A DNA stretch of 64,000 nucleotides from Poriferisodalis sp965116245 (GCA_965116245.1 OZ220497.1:1798001-1862000); one strand, 5' to 3'. Positions 25,280 through 34,527 are shown, numbered from the stretch's first letter. Notes: generated by a model not told the origin, from the sequence alone. Made by a program: numbers and translations.

Positions 25280-26755
25280 ATGTTGGTCCAAGAGCGGCTT
25301 CGGAGCCCCAAGGTCAAAACCGACGGGGTCGCAACCGACGAGGTCAATACCGACGATGCGGCCAATCGGGCCAATGGAGCGCTGGAAGTCATGTCCAGTG
25401 AATCCAGCGAGGGGTACGACCACGAGCGCGACCTAAACCTAATCGCTAAGTCGCCGGGTCGCCGGGGATTCCGTCGTTTGTACCTGGTGGACGCGGTGAC
25501 TCTGTTTGGCCTAATGGTGGCCATCACCGTGGTGCGATTCGGTCTCGACTGGCCAACGTACCCCCACAGCCACCATCTGTTCGGCTTTGCGGTCGCCACC
25601 TTGTTGCACATGGCCGTCTACTACTTTGGCGGTCTCTACGAGTTCGAACAACGTCTCGGCAACCGGCCCTGGCTACCGCGCGCAATGCTGTTGACTTTGC
25701 TGGCGGTGGGCTGCGATGCCACGGTCACGTTGTTGACGGACCGCTACCTAATGCCCCGCGGGAACCTGGTAGTGCTCGCGGTGGCAGGTGCCGTGTTGAT
25801 CTCGTTCAATCGCTGGGGCGCACGACGACTGCGCTTTTTGCGTTATGGCAAGCCGCGATTGCTGCTAGTTGGCTCTTCTGCCGACATTGCATCTGCGCAG
25901 GAGCATCTCACCGATGCTGGCGAAGATGCAGTGATTGCTGGCAGCGTGACGAATCCTGACGCGATTGTGACCAAAGCAGATCAACTCAATGCCACCGAAC
26001 TGCTGCTGTTGTCGGACCAAACACTTGAGCACATTTATCCTGAACCGCTCGGCGAACTGGAGCGGCGCAACATCGGTGTGTTTCGTCTGATCACCCCCGC
26101 GGACACTTTGTTGGGGCTTCAGCGCACCCGTCAGATCGGTGGCATGCCGTTCGTGGCGCTTCGAGAGCATGCGTTGCCAGCGTCTCGTCTGCGCTTTAAG
26201 CGGATGCTGGATCTCGCTTACTTGGCGCTAATCGTCCCGTTTGCCTTGCCGTTGGCCAGCGCAGTCGCTATCTACGTCAGGATCGTGAGCGGTCCGGGCG
26301 TGTTGTACCGCCAAGTAAGGGTGGGGCGGGCAGGGAAGCCGTTCGTGCTTGTGAAGTTCCGCACGATGAGGCGAGATGCGGAGGCCAACGGTCCTGTGCT
26401 GGCCGCCTCAAACGATCCACGAGTAGTGAGGGGCATGGGCTGGCTGCGGCGCTCGAGGCTTGACGAACTACCACAGTTGTGGAACGTGCTGACCGGCACC
26501 ATGTCGCTTGTCGGTCCCCGGCCCGAACGACCGCAGATCGTCGCACGCCTGGAACGCGAAATTGCTGGATACGGGCGGCGACACGACGTGCCGCCCGGCG
26601 TAACTGGGCTCGCCCAGACTCAGGGTCATTACCAGACCGACCCGGGTTACAAGCTCGGCCACGACCTGCAGTACGTGGTCAACTGGTCGCCGGTGCTTGA
26701 CTGGGAGATCATGGCGAAGAGCCTTGTGGTCATGGCTCGCCGCAACGCCCGGTGA
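25280..26755 (+). CDS. Polyprenyl-phosphate sugar phosphotransferase (WbaP/WcaJ type)
   Basis: 491 residues from ATG 25280. About four membrane segments in the first half are followed by a cytoplasmic nucleotide-binding-like region. The C-terminal bacterial sugar transferase domain shows RFKRMLDLAYLALIVPFALP, the catalytic KFRTMRRDAE and SLVGPRPERP. It transfers a sugar-1-phosphate to undecaprenyl phosphate to start an exopolysaccharide or O-unit. Residues 13-27 are three 15-nt-encoded repeats (KTDGV/ATDEV/NTDDA; bases 25316-25360) and are unlikely to matter for catalysis; ATG 25390 is an alternative start after them. The next gene overlaps by four bases. Confidence 0.9.
   Translation: MLVQERLRSPKVKTDGVATDEVNTDDAANRANGALEVMSSESSEGYDHERDLNLIAKSPGRRGFRRLYLVDAVTLFGLMVAITVVRFGLDWPTYPHSHHLFGFAVATLLHMAVYYFGGLYEFEQRLGNRPWLPRAMLLTLLAVGCDATVTLLTDRYLMPRGNLVVLAVAGAVLISFNRWGARRLRFLRYGKPRLLLVGSSADIASAQEHLTDAGEDAVIAGSVTNPDAIVTKADQLNATELLLLSDQTLEHIYPEPLGELERRNIGVFRLITPADTLLGLQRTRQIGGMPFVALREHALPASRLRFKRMLDLAYLALIVPFALPLASAVAIYVRIVSGPGVLYRQVRVGRAGKPFVLVKFRTMRRDAEANGPVLAASNDPRVVRGMGWLRRSRLDELPQLWNVLTGTMSLVGPRPERPQIVARLEREIAGYGRRHDVPPGVTGLAQTQGHYQTDPGYKLGHDLQYVVNWSPVLDWEIMAKSLVVMARRNAR
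25316..25360 (+). repeat. Three 15-nt tandem repeats in the sugar transferase N-terminus
   Basis: Units at 25316, 25331 and 25346 share ACCGACGAGGTC and encode xTDxV-like five-residue repeats. Confidence 0.85.
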
Positions 26756-27879
26756 GTGATGCCGCGACGGGCGAAACGCAGCTAAACACATCGCCCCCAG
26801 AAACAGTGCTTCTAGGAACGTCGCCTCTAGGAGCGTCGCCTCTAGATGCGTCGTCCCTGGATACACAGCCGTGGCCCGACGTCAGCGTCGTGATTCCGGC
26901 GCGCGACTGTGCCGCTGAGTTGCCTGGATGCCTAGATGCGGTAAGAGCACAGACCTACCGTGGGAGTCTTGAAGTGATCGTGGCGGTGGCAGCCAGCTCG
27001 CCGGACACCGCCCGCTGTGCAGCGGCATCCGCTAGCAGTTGGCCATCGCGAATCCCCCTGCGTATTGTTCCAAATCCAGCGAGTACCACTTCGGCCGGTC
27101 TCAACCTGGCGATCAGTGCCGCCTCCGGCGAGATCATTGTGCGAGTAGACGCCCAAGCCAAATTGCCAGCCGACTACATAGCACAAGCGGTGGCCACGAT
27201 GCGGCGCACCGGGGCGGCCAACGTCGGCGGGATACAGCGCCCGGTCGGCGATTGCCCGATGAGCCGAGTCATAGCGGCAGCGTTGTCCTCGCCTTTTGGG
27301 GCGGGTACGGCTGCGTTCAGGCGGGGGCGTTGTGAGGGCCCGGTGGACACGGTCTATCTGGGCGTGTTCGACGCCGATGCACTCAAACACGTGGGCGGGT
27401 TCGACGAGTCTCTGGAGCGGAACCAGGACTACGAACTGAATTGGCGACTGCGCGAACAGGGCCACTGCGTATGGCTTGACCCGAGCTTGGCTGTGGACTA
27501 CAAGCCTCGATCTAGCTGGGTGGAACTTGCGCGCCAGTACTACGACTACGGCGTTTGGAAGCGTGTAGTCATCAGCATTCATCCACGTTCCACGCAGCCG
27601 CGCCAACTCGCCGCTCCCGTTCTTGTCGTGGGCCTGGCGTTGTCTGCATTTGAGCTAGTCCGCGGCCGACTGCGCGGCGGAATCTTGCCGAGCGCGTACG
27701 TCGCTGCGTCCCTGCTGGCCGCCGCCCGGCTGCGTTCCCGCCTGCCCAGTTTCGCCGACCGCGTGCGGGCCGCTGCCGCGTTTGCGGTTATGCACGTGGC
27801 GTGGGGCGTTGGCATGTTGTTTAGTCCGCGGAGCATTCGTAGGCGTCAATCAGCGCGCAAGCTGAGCCAGGCAAGCTAA
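26752..27879 (+). CDS. Family 2 glycosyltransferase
   Basis: 375 residues from GTG 26752 in a GTGA overlap with the previous stop. The GT-A domain begins at about residue 45 with DVSVVIPARDCAAELPGCLDAV. The DxD-type motif is VRVDAQA, and the acceptor motif region is NQDYELNWRLREQG. Two C-terminal hydrophobic segments suggest membrane association. It probably extends the glycan started by the preceding phosphotransferase. Residues 20-39 come from four 15-nt repeats and precede the domain. Confidence 0.88.
   Translation: MSDAATGETQLNTSPPETVLLGTSPLGASPLDASSLDTQPWPDVSVVIPARDCAAELPGCLDAVRAQTYRGSLEVIVAVAASSPDTARCAAASASSWPSRIPLRIVPNPASTTSAGLNLAISAASGEIIVRVDAQAKLPADYIAQAVATMRRTGAANVGGIQRPVGDCPMSRVIAAALSSPFGAGTAAFRRGRCEGPVDTVYLGVFDADALKHVGGFDESLERNQDYELNWRLREQGHCVWLDPSLAVDYKPRSSWVELARQYYDYGVWKRVVISIHPRSTQPRQLAAPVLVVGLALSAFELVRGRLRGGILPSAYVAASLLAAARLRSRLPSFADRVRAAAAFAVMHVAWGVGMLFSPRSIRRRQSARKLSQAS
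26809..26868 (+). repeat. Four 15-nt tandem repeats in the GT2 N-terminus
   Basis: Units at 26809, 26824, 26839 and 26854 follow CCTCTAGGAGCGTCG and encode LLGTS/PLGAS/PLDAS/SLDTQ. Confidence 0.9.
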
Positions 27880-27912
27880 GGCAGGCAAGATGAGTCCGGG
27901 CAAGATGAGCCA

Positions 27913-29118
27913 ATGACGGCCTCACTGCCTCCACCCAGCCACGATGCCCCCGAACTCCCGCTCGCTGGCATCACCGTGCTTGATCTGACTATCGCCCGCG
28001 CTGGCCCCACGGCTGTGCGCCAACTCGCAGATTGGGGTGCTGATGTAATACGCGTAGACGCCCCAGTTGACGGTTTTGAAGAGGGGCGCAGGGCATCACC
28101 CGACTACCTCAACATTCATCGCAACAAACGCTCGGTGGTCATCAATCTGAAGCATCAATCTGGTCGAGCGTTGCTGCATCGGATGGTGCGCTCGGCCGAT
28201 GTGCTGATAGAGAACCTGCGACCGAGTGTCAAGCATCGGCTGGGATTCGACTGGGACACATTGCATGCGCTGAACCCGGCGCTCGTTATGGGGTCAATCT
28301 CGGGTTTTGGTCAAGATGGACCGTACGCCTCGCGTGGCGGAGTTGACCAGATTGCGCAAGGTATAGGCGGCATGATGGCGGTCACGGGCCTGCCGGGCCA
28401 TGGACCGGTACGTGCCGGCGTGGCAATCAGTGACGTGACTGCTGGTCTCCAGCTTGCCGTAGGCGTGCTAGTAGCTCTGCTTGAGCGACACCGCACCGGC
28501 GAGGGCCGCTGGGTACACACGTCGCTGCTGGAGTCCATGATCGGCATGCTTGATTTCCAAGCGGCGCGTTGGACCGTCGCGGGGGAGGACCCACCTCAGG
28601 CGGGCAACGACCATCCCACCATGATCCCCATGGGCACCTATGAGGCAGCGGACGGATACATCAACATCGCCGCACCCGGCGGAAGGCTGTGGCAGACGTT
28701 CTGCTCGCAGATCGGGCTCGCTGAGCTGACGGAGGACCCAAGATTCGCGTCGGCGAAACTGCGCTCGGCCAACAGGAACGAGTTGAACGAGCTAATCAGT
28801 GAGCGACTGCGCGAGTCAAGCTGCGACGAATGGGTAGAGCGGCTGAACGCTGCGGGCATTCCGTGCGGGCGCGTGAACAGTGTCGCCGAAGCCTTCGCAG
28901 ACCCGCAGGTTCGGCATCTGGAAATGGCCGCGCCAGTACGTCACCCGGCGCTAGGCGAAATTCGCATAGTGCGTAACGCCACCCAGATTGATGGGGTTCA
29001 GCGGGCAATTCGTCGACCGAGCCCCGCGCAGGGCGAGCACACCGATGAGATCCTGCACCAATTCGGCTTAGATATCAGCGATATAGCTGCCCTGCGCGAG
29101 ACCGGCGCAATCAGTTAA
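27913..29118 (+). CDS. CaiB/BaiF family CoA transferase
   Basis: 401 residues. The class III CoA transferase fold is shown by ITVLDLTIARAGPTAVRQLADWGADV, the NKRSVVINLKH strand and the GPYASRGGVDQIAQGIGG region, which contains the expected catalytic Asp (GGVDQ). It moves CoA between two organic acids. Substrate cannot be told from sequence; the catabolic cluster that follows makes a degradative role plausible. A GGCAAGATGAG duplication (about 27885-27908) lies between it and the glycosyltransferase upstream. Confidence 0.88.
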   Translation: MTASLPPPSHDAPELPLAGITVLDLTIARAGPTAVRQLADWGADVIRVDAPVDGFEEGRRASPDYLNIHRNKRSVVINLKHQSGRALLHRMVRSADVLIENLRPSVKHRLGFDWDTLHALNPALVMGSISGFGQDGPYASRGGVDQIAQGIGGMMAVTGLPGHGPVRAGVAISDVTAGLQLAVGVLVALLERHRTGEGRWVHTSLLESMIGMLDFQAARWTVAGEDPPQAGNDHPTMIPMGTYEAADGYINIAAPGGRLWQTFCSQIGLAELTEDPRFASAKLRSANRNELNELISERLRESSCDEWVERLNAAGIPCGRVNSVAEAFADPQVRHLEMAAPVRHPALGEIRIVRNATQIDGVQRAIRRPSPAQGEHTDEILHQFGLDISDIAALRETGAIS

Positions 29119-29146
29119 CTGCCGCCAGCGGTAACTGCCGCCAGCC
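29116..29146 (+). repeat. 16-nt tandem duplication after the CoA transferase gene
   Basis: TAACTGCCGCCAGCGG at 29116-29131 is followed by TAACTGCCGCCAGCC at 29132-29146. The first copy includes the TAA stop of the CoA transferase. A second loose repeat of GCAGCGCTAAAGCACC type continues to about 29230. Confidence 0.75.
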
Positions 29147-29233
29147 TGCGCCACACGGTTGCGCTGTGTTCCAGCACCACAGACTCCAGCGCTAGAACAT
29201 CGCAGCGCTAAAGCACCGCAGCGCTGCAGCGTG

Positions 29234-30580
29234 CTATATGGCGGCCGCAGCCTCGAAACCGACGTTGAGATCGGCGATGATGTCGTCGATTGTCTCAATG
29301 CCGACGGACAGTCGAACCAGATGTGGTTCAACTCCGGTGTCCGACTGCTCCTGAGGCGTCAACTGGCTATGCGTCGTGCTCGCCGGGTGGATCGCCAAGC
29401 TGCGCACATCGCCGATGTTGGCGACGTGGCTGTGCAGTTGCAGGCTCTCCACGAACTTCTGTCCGGCTTTGATGCCGCCATCAATGCCGAACGCCAGCAC
29501 CGAACCCGCCCCTTTGGGCAGATACTTGCGTGCAAGTTCGTTATAGGGACTCGATTGCAGCCCCGCATACAGCACCCACTCAACTTGGGGATGTCCCTCT
29601 AGGTAGTCCGCAACAGCCGCTGCGTTGGACACGTGCCGCTCCATGCGCAGCGACAGCGTCTCGATTCCCTGCAGGAACAAGAAAGAGTTCATCGGAGACA
29701 CCGACGCGCCAATGTCACGCAAAAGCTGCACCCTGGCCTTCAGGATGTATGACCCCGAGCCCAACGCAGGCCAGTAAGCCAGCCCGTGGTAGCTCGGATC
29801 AGGCTCGGTGAACATCGGGTGCCGCCCAGAGGCCCCAAAATCGAACGTGCCGCCGTCCACGATTAGACCGCCGATGGATGTTCCGTGACCGCCGATGAAC
29901 TTCGTCGCTGAATGGACCACGATGTCCGCGCCGTGCGCCAGCGGCTGGCACAGGTACGGCGAAGGCACAGTGTTGTCCACGATCAGCGGGACGTTCACAC
30001 TGTGGGCCGCAGCAGCGACCGCTTCAAAGTCCAAAATGTCGTTCTTGGGATTGCCGATGGACTCGCCGTAAAACGCCTTCGTGTTGCCGCGAACTGCCTG
30101 CCGCCACGAATCCACGTCGTCGGGATTCTCCACGAAGGAGACCTCGATGCCCAGCTTGGGCAGCGTGTAGTGGAACAGGTTGTAAGTGCCGCCGTACAAC
30201 GACGGGCTTGCCACGATGTGATCGCCCGCCTCCGCCAAGTTGAGTACCGCCAAGGTCTCGGCCGCTTGGCCCGAAGCCAGAGCCAGCGCTCCAGGCAGTC
30301 CGACCGCTGTACGCACACCGCCCTCAAGTGCGCTGATGCGCTCCTCCAACACGTGCTGGGTGGGGTTCATGATGCGGGTGTAGATATTGCCGATCTCCGC
30401 CAGCCCGAACAGGTTTTGAGCATGCTCGGAGCTGTCGAAGGTAAACGAGGTGGTCTGGTAGATAGGTACGGCGCGGGCGTTGGTGGCGCTATCAGGCGCT
30501 TGACCCGCATGGATCATTCGTGTTTCGAATCCCAACTCGGCTATCGGATCGGTGGGTGTTTCGCTCATTTTGAGCTCCAT
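29234..30580 (-). CDS. metY: O-acetylhomoserine sulfhydrylase
   Basis: 448 residues from ATG 30580; the internal ATG four codons later is equally good. A Cys/Met metabolism PLP enzyme with YTRIMNPTQHVLEERISALEGG-type cofactor region, and the Schiff-base Lys at K227 in HSATKFIGGHG. It makes homocysteine from O-acetylhomoserine and sulfide. Sequence length (about 430-450) is typical of MetY rather than the shorter cystathionine enzymes. It stands alone on the minus strand with a 180-base leader that shows paired short repeats. Confidence 0.93.
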   Translation of the reverse strand: MELKMSETPTDPIAELGFETRMIHAGQAPDSATNARAVPIYQTTSFTFDSSEHAQNLFGLAEIGNIYTRIMNPTQHVLEERISALEGGVRTAVGLPGALALASGQAAETLAVLNLAEAGDHIVASPSLYGGTYNLFHYTLPKLGIEVSFVENPDDVDSWRQAVRGNTKAFYGESIGNPKNDILDFEAVAAAAHSVNVPLIVDNTVPSPYLCQPLAHGADIVVHSATKFIGGHGTSIGGLIVDGGTFDFGASGRHPMFTEPDPSYHGLAYWPALGSGSYILKARVQLLRDIGASVSPMNSFLFLQGIETLSLRMERHVSNAAAVADYLEGHPQVEWVLYAGLQSSPYNELARKYLPKGAGSVLAFGIDGGIKAGQKFVESLQLHSHVANIGDVRSLAIHPASTTHSQLTPQEQSDTGVEPHLVRLSVGIETIDDIIADLNVGFEAAAAI

Positions 30581-30648
30581 TTCTTACGCCCCATAAGGCG
30601 GGCTATGCCTGGCCCGGCGGAAGTGCCGAGCGGGGAGCACTGTACAGG

Positions 30649-30678
30649 CAAAACAGTCAAATCCTGACAAAACAAGTC
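30649..30678 (-). promoter_or_regulatory. Possible operator in the metY leader
   Basis: On the plus strand CAAAACAGTC (30649-30658) and CAAAACAAGTC (30668-30678) form a direct repeat. Between and across them GTCA-N5-TGAC (30656-30668) is an inverted repeat. It lies about 70-100 bases upstream of metY, a good position for a regulator site. No known SAM riboswitch class could be recognised in this leader. Confidence 0.3.
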
Positions 30679-30762
30679 GGATTTTCAGATGCGTGTCCGG
30701 ATGCGCATGTGAACCGGCTGCTCTTGCTGACCCAGAGCTGTGTTGTCTAGAACCTGTGTTGC

Positions 30763-31788
30763 CTAAAACCCTGACTGCTTGTCCACGACGCCTTCAAGTG
30801 GGCGACCCTCGCGCAGCGCGACGAGGTTGTGGCAAAATCGCTCCAGATTGCGCCGCGCCCGATGCTGGCTCGCTCCGGCAGTGTGCGGTGTCATGACGCA
30901 GTGGTCGAAGCTCCACAGCGGACTGTCGGCGGGCAGCGGCTCAGTTGGGGTCACATCTAACGCGGCCCCACCGATGCGCCCCTGGGCTAAAGCTCGTTCT
31001 AGTGCAGGGCCGTCAATTATTTCGCCCCTAGTCACGTTCAACAAGATGGCGCCATCGGGCATCAACGCGAACATTTCGTCGTTGAACATCGCCTTGGTCG
31101 CGTCGGTGAGCGGTAGCCCCACCGCCAGCACATCGCTAGTGGCCACAATGTCGGTCAGCGACTCAGGTCCGCCGACCGTTGCAACGCCCTCGCCAGGCGG
31201 CACCGGATGCAGGTCCATCGCTTGGACCTTCATGCCAAACGCAGCCGCCCGGCGGGCCAAATGCCGGCCCGTACCGCCGAAACCCAGAATGCCCATTCTC
31301 AGGCCTTCTAGCTCCATCTCGCTGAAGCGCATGCGTTCGCGGACATAGTTGTCCCAAGCTCCGGGTCCGAGCTTCACTGCCATCGCGATGCGCCGTACTA
31401 GCGCCAGCAACAGTCCGAACGCGTGGTCGGCCAGATGGCTACCCACCAGGCCCTTCTCACCGGTGAGAACAACGTCGCTGGCCAGGAACTTGGGGTACAT
31501 GAACATGTCCACACCTGACGCGGTGGCATGAACCCAGCGCAGATTTGGCGCCGCATCAAATAACCACTCCGGCACGATGCCGAGGATCACTTGAGTGTCC
31601 CCAGCCAGCGGCACGCCAGCGCGTGGCCGGTCCACGATATGCACCACGGCGTCCGGTCCTGCCGCCTCGCGTATCGCAGCCTCATCGGCCGGACTGACTT
31701 CGGGCAGAGTGAGCGTCTTAGTTACGAGAACGTTGAGCGGCGCTTCTGGTAGCTCCAGCAGTGACGGGTCGTGTTGGGCCTTGTTCAT
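30763..31788 (-). CDS. D-isomer 2-hydroxyacid dehydrogenase
   Basis: 341 residues from ATG 31788. The NAD-binding loop is GFGGTG (169-174), followed by the family's NVTRGEIID (catalytic Arg) and MTPHTAGAS (catalytic His). It should interconvert a 2-hydroxy acid and a 2-oxo acid. The start overlaps the stop of the upstream hydratase by four bases (ATGA). That coupling to a 2-oxopent-4-enoate hydratase-type gene suggests the substrate comes from ring or side-chain degradation, but this is inference. Confidence 0.9.
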   Translation of the reverse strand: MNKAQHDPSLLELPEAPLNVLVTKTLTLPEVSPADEAAIREAAGPDAVVHIVDRPRAGVPLAGDTQVILGIVPEWLFDAAPNLRWVHATASGVDMFMYPKFLASDVVLTGEKGLVGSHLADHAFGLLLALVRRIAMAVKLGPGAWDNYVRERMRFSEMELEGLRMGILGFGGTGRHLARRAAAFGMKVQAMDLHPVPPGEGVATVGGPESLTDIVATSDVLAVGLPLTDATKAMFNDEMFALMPDGAILLNVTRGEIIDGPALERALAQGRIGGAALDVTPTEPLPADSPLWSFDHCVMTPHTAGASQHRARRNLERFCHNLVALREGRPLEGVVDKQSGF

Positions 31789-32573
31789 GTGACTGTCGCC
31801 TCGACATCGCCGACGCAGTCGTAGCTCGCTGTCCAACGCTGTCCCGCCTCAATCCGGAATCTTGCATAGGCACCGGTAATCACGCGCTGACCGGGCTCCA
31901 GCGCCATGCCGTGCCGGTGCAGCGTGGCCGCTAGCCGAGCAATGGACAGGTACGGATTGTCAACCTCATCGGCGGCGACGCAGTTCAAACGCTCCTCACC
32001 GTCGCATGAAACGGATACCGCACATCGGTCTAGATCCTCAGCGGAGGGGGCATCGGCGCCCGAGCCCTGCACAATTGCCCAGTTCGTCAGGTTGTCAGCG
32101 ACGAGCAAGGCGACATTGCCCCCAACTTGCACCCGTGCCTCGTTCACTTCAAAGCCAGCAAACACCTGCGAGATCCGGGCTGGCACCGAGGCAGGCTCCA
32201 CGTTGTCGCCGACTATGCGTTCGCCGATCTCAAAGCACATTTCGGGTTCAATGCTGGCCTGGCAGATTTCGCCAGACGGGATTGCGGCGGGGGACCTCAG
32301 CACGCGGTTGATGTGCCCAAACGGACGCTCGTCAATGCCCACCGCCCGACGTGCCCGATCCGAGGTGAGCCCCACCTTCCAGCCCGCATGAACAGCCCCG
32401 GCCGCGACAGCGCGACGTTGCATCTCGCGTTGAATCGCGAGTCCATCCTCGAAACTCAGGCCAGCGAAGGCCGCCACAGGTGCCCCGCTGTCGCCAGCGA
32501 TATAGGCGCCAAGAGCATCTGCTGCCGCAATGTGTGTTGCGTCAATCTGATAAGGCCCCGATGACTGTGTCAC
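31785..32573 (-). CDS. 2-keto-4-pentenoate hydratase / fumarylacetoacetase-type enzyme
   Basis: 262 residues from GTG 32573, chosen because the family starts with a helix like IDATHIAAADAL; the frame is open to 32660. Similar to MhpD, DmpE and DmpH: conserved GWKVGLTS, SIEPEMCFEIGERI (the Glu pair for metal binding) and NLTNWAIVQG. Such enzymes hydrate 2-oxo-4-enoates or decarboxylate oxalocrotonate in meta-cleavage pathways. Coupled to the dehydrogenase downstream. No ring-cleavage dioxygenase is present in the window. Confidence 0.85.
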   Translation of the reverse strand: MTQSSGPYQIDATHIAAADALGAYIAGDSGAPVAAFAGLSFEDGLAIQREMQRRAVAAGAVHAGWKVGLTSDRARRAVGIDERPFGHINRVLRSPAAIPSGEICQASIEPEMCFEIGERIVGDNVEPASVPARISQVFAGFEVNEARVQVGGNVALLVADNLTNWAIVQGSGADAPSAEDLDRCAVSVSCDGEERLNCVAADEVDNPYLSIARLAATLHRHGMALEPGQRVITGAYARFRIEAGQRWTASYDCVGDVEATVT

Positions 32574-32693
32574 AGCGTCGCACCTTAGACCCTGGTGAGT
32601 TAGGTCAACCCGTGCGGTGATCACTGCGCTGACTATTGCGCTGACCGCGGTGGCGCCCACTCGGTGAGCTGCCCGTACAACCGATGCAGTAAC

Positions 32694-33557
32694 TCAGGTT
32701 TGTTCTCGGCGCTCGCGCAACAGCACTTCTTGAGCGATGGTGGCGATGTGGCGACCATCGGGGGCGAACAAGTTGCCCACAGTCATGCCTCTTGCCCCTG
32801 TGAGGCCGTGGCAGTCGAACTGGTATAGGTGCCATTCGTCGGCCCGCATAGGGCGATGGAACCACATTGCGTGATCCAGCGACGCGCCCATGAATGTCTC
32901 CATGTACTGGCTGTGGGGCACTTGTAGGGGGTGCAAAGAGCGTGCGGCGTCAAACTGGATGGCATCCGATGTGAAGGCCAGCCCACAAATGTGCAAACGG
33001 GGGTCGTCGTCAATTGGATCTGTGATTCGCACCCAACCCATCGACTGTCCTGATCCTGGGTAGCTGGCAATGCGGCGCCGTTCCATGATCCAAGACCAAC
33101 GTTCTTCTTCGCTTTGGCGGCAATCGTCTGGGTTGGGCGCAAGCGGAATCCGCGCCGTCTGTACTTCGGCATCCGGTTCCGACACGTGGAACGAGCAGGA
33201 GAGGTTCAAGATTGCACCTCCGCTCTGGCGTGCCACAACCGCACGAGTACAAAAGGAGCGGCCATTGCGCAGCCGGTCAACTTCGTAGCGAACGGGTTCG
33301 TCAAGCGTGCCGCCGCGTATGAAATAGGCGTGTACCGAGTGAGGCACGAACGCCGTATCGACGGTTTGAAACGCTGCCCACAGGCCCTGCGCGATTACTT
33401 GCCCGCCATAAATCCGACCCCATGTGTACTCCGGGCTGACACCGACGTAAGTGTCGGGCCCATGCTGCTCGAGGAACATCACTTCGTCGTACGTCTTGGG
33501 TGTAGCAGCCTTAGGGGCATCAGTCTTGGCAGCATCAGTCTTAGGCGCAGCGTTCAC
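32694..33557 (-). CDS. tesB: Acyl-CoA thioesterase II (TesB family)
   Basis: 287 residues from GTG 33557. Double hot-dog fold with the TesB signatures YTWGRIYGGQVIAQGLWAAF and HSVHAYFIRGG in the N-terminal half and the Asp/Thr/Gln catalytic surface in the C-terminal half (LDHAMWFHRPMRADEWHLY). It hydrolyses acyl-CoA to free acid and CoA. Residues 5-21 are three to four five-residue units (PKTDA/AKTDA/PKAAT/PKTYD), one of the 15-nt repeat arrays, so the start may be later. It sits between the hydratase and enoyl-CoA hydratase genes on the same strand. Confidence 0.92.
   Translation of the reverse strand: MNAAPKTDAAKTDAPKAATPKTYDEVMFLEQHGPDTYVGVSPEYTWGRIYGGQVIAQGLWAAFQTVDTAFVPHSVHAYFIRGGTLDEPVRYEVDRLRNGRSFCTRAVVARQSGGAILNLSCSFHVSEPDAEVQTARIPLAPNPDDCRQSEEERWSWIMERRRIASYPGSGQSMGWVRITDPIDDDPRLHICGLAFTSDAIQFDAARSLHPLQVPHSQYMETFMGASLDHAMWFHRPMRADEWHLYQFDCHGLTGARGMTVGNLFAPDGRHIATIAQEVLLRERREQT
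33493..33552 (-). repeat. Four 15-nt tandem repeats in the tesB N-terminus
   Basis: Plus-strand units at 33493, 33508, 33523 and 33538 follow GTCTTGGGAGCATCA. They encode a Lys/Ala/Pro/Asp five-residue repeat before the conserved thioesterase domain. Confidence 0.9.
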
Positions 33558-33636
33558 GACGTCTCCATACGAGTAATGCGGTGTTCTACCGAGCCGATAT
33601 CTGCTGGGATGCTCTCAACTGAAGTGCGGTCGACCA

Positions 33637-34527
33637 TTAGCTGCGTGTGAAATTCGGCGTGCGGCGCTCGTTCATTGCGGCGACGCCTTCGCGCCAGTCG
33701 TTGGTGGCGCGCAGGCGATCTTGCTCAGCCTTCTCGTGGTCTGTGGCAGACCTAATGGCATCGGCTAGGTGGCTGCGCATCGTGTCGCGAATCGACTCGA
33801 TGGCCAGCGGTGCCGATGCGGCTATCTCGCAGGCCAAGTCGTACGCGGCTTGGCGCAGCTCGCTCAGCGGCACCAGCCGATCTGCCAGGCCGATCTGTAC
33901 GGCCTCGTCGCCTTTGACGCGTCTGCCGGTATAGAGCAAATCCAAGGCTCGCTGGTGGCCGACTAGGCGGGGCAGAGTAACGCTGAGCCCGAAGCCGTGA
34001 TGAAATCCCAGTCGAGCAAAGTTGGCGGTGAATCGGGCCTCGGGCGCTGCGATGCGGAAGTCTGGGAAGCAAGCCACGCCCAAGCCACCACCTACTGCGG
34101 CTCCCTGTATGGCTCCGACTACCGGCTTGCGTTTGGAAAAGAGATCGAACGCCGCGTCGTAGAGATGGCGACTGTTGTCGCTCTCCTCGCCATGGCTATC
34201 AGCATCTGCATCTGCAGCAGGAGCTGCATCGGCGGTGATTGCGCCATCGCGACTGCCATCGCTGCCGAAGCGCGCCCCAGCGCAGAAGTTCTTGCCCTCC
34301 GAGCACAAGACGCTCGCGCGGCAGTCGTCCTCGTCGTCTAAGTCACCGAACGCGGCCACCAAGCCGTCAATCAGCTCTAGGTCAAAGAAGTTGTGCGGAG
34401 GCCGGTGTATCTCCACAATCGCCACGCGGTCGCCGCTCAGCTTGACCGACACATCCCCGTATCGGCCAAAATCCGGCAATTGGCCAGAGTCGCTGGGTGT
34501 CGCCGCAGATGGCGCAGAGCTGTTCAT
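33637..34527 (-). CDS. Enoyl-CoA hydratase/isomerase family protein
   Basis: 296 residues from ATG 34527; the frame is open to 34596. Crotonase fold with the first oxyanion-hole segment GKNFCAGARF and the second QGAAVGGGLGVA. Just after the first segment there is an acidic Ala/Asp-rich insertion of about 30 residues (around TADAAPAADADADSHG), encoded by degenerate short repeats. This loop is not usual and lies near the active-site mouth. It precedes tesB and follows two acyl-CoA dehydrogenase genes on the same strand, so it is likely part of one beta-oxidation unit. Confidence 0.88.
   Translation of the reverse strand: MNSSAPSAATPSDSGQLPDFGRYGDVSVKLSGDRVAIVEIHRPPHNFFDLELIDGLVAAFGDLDDEDDCRASVLCSEGKNFCAGARFGSDGSRDGAITADAAPAADADADSHGEESDNSRHLYDAAFDLFSKRKPVVGAIQGAAVGGGLGVACFPDFRIAAPEARFTANFARLGFHHGFGLSVTLPRLVGHQRALDLLYTGRRVKGDEAVQIGLADRLVPLSELRQAAYDLACEIAASAPLAIESIRDTMRSHLADAIRSATDHEKAEQDRLRATNDWREGVAAMNERRTPNFTRS

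Noticed and set aside
30581..30762. SAM riboswitch upstream of metY
   Set aside because: I looked for the core stems and conserved loops of known SAM classes on the minus strand and could not match them; only short repeats are seen.
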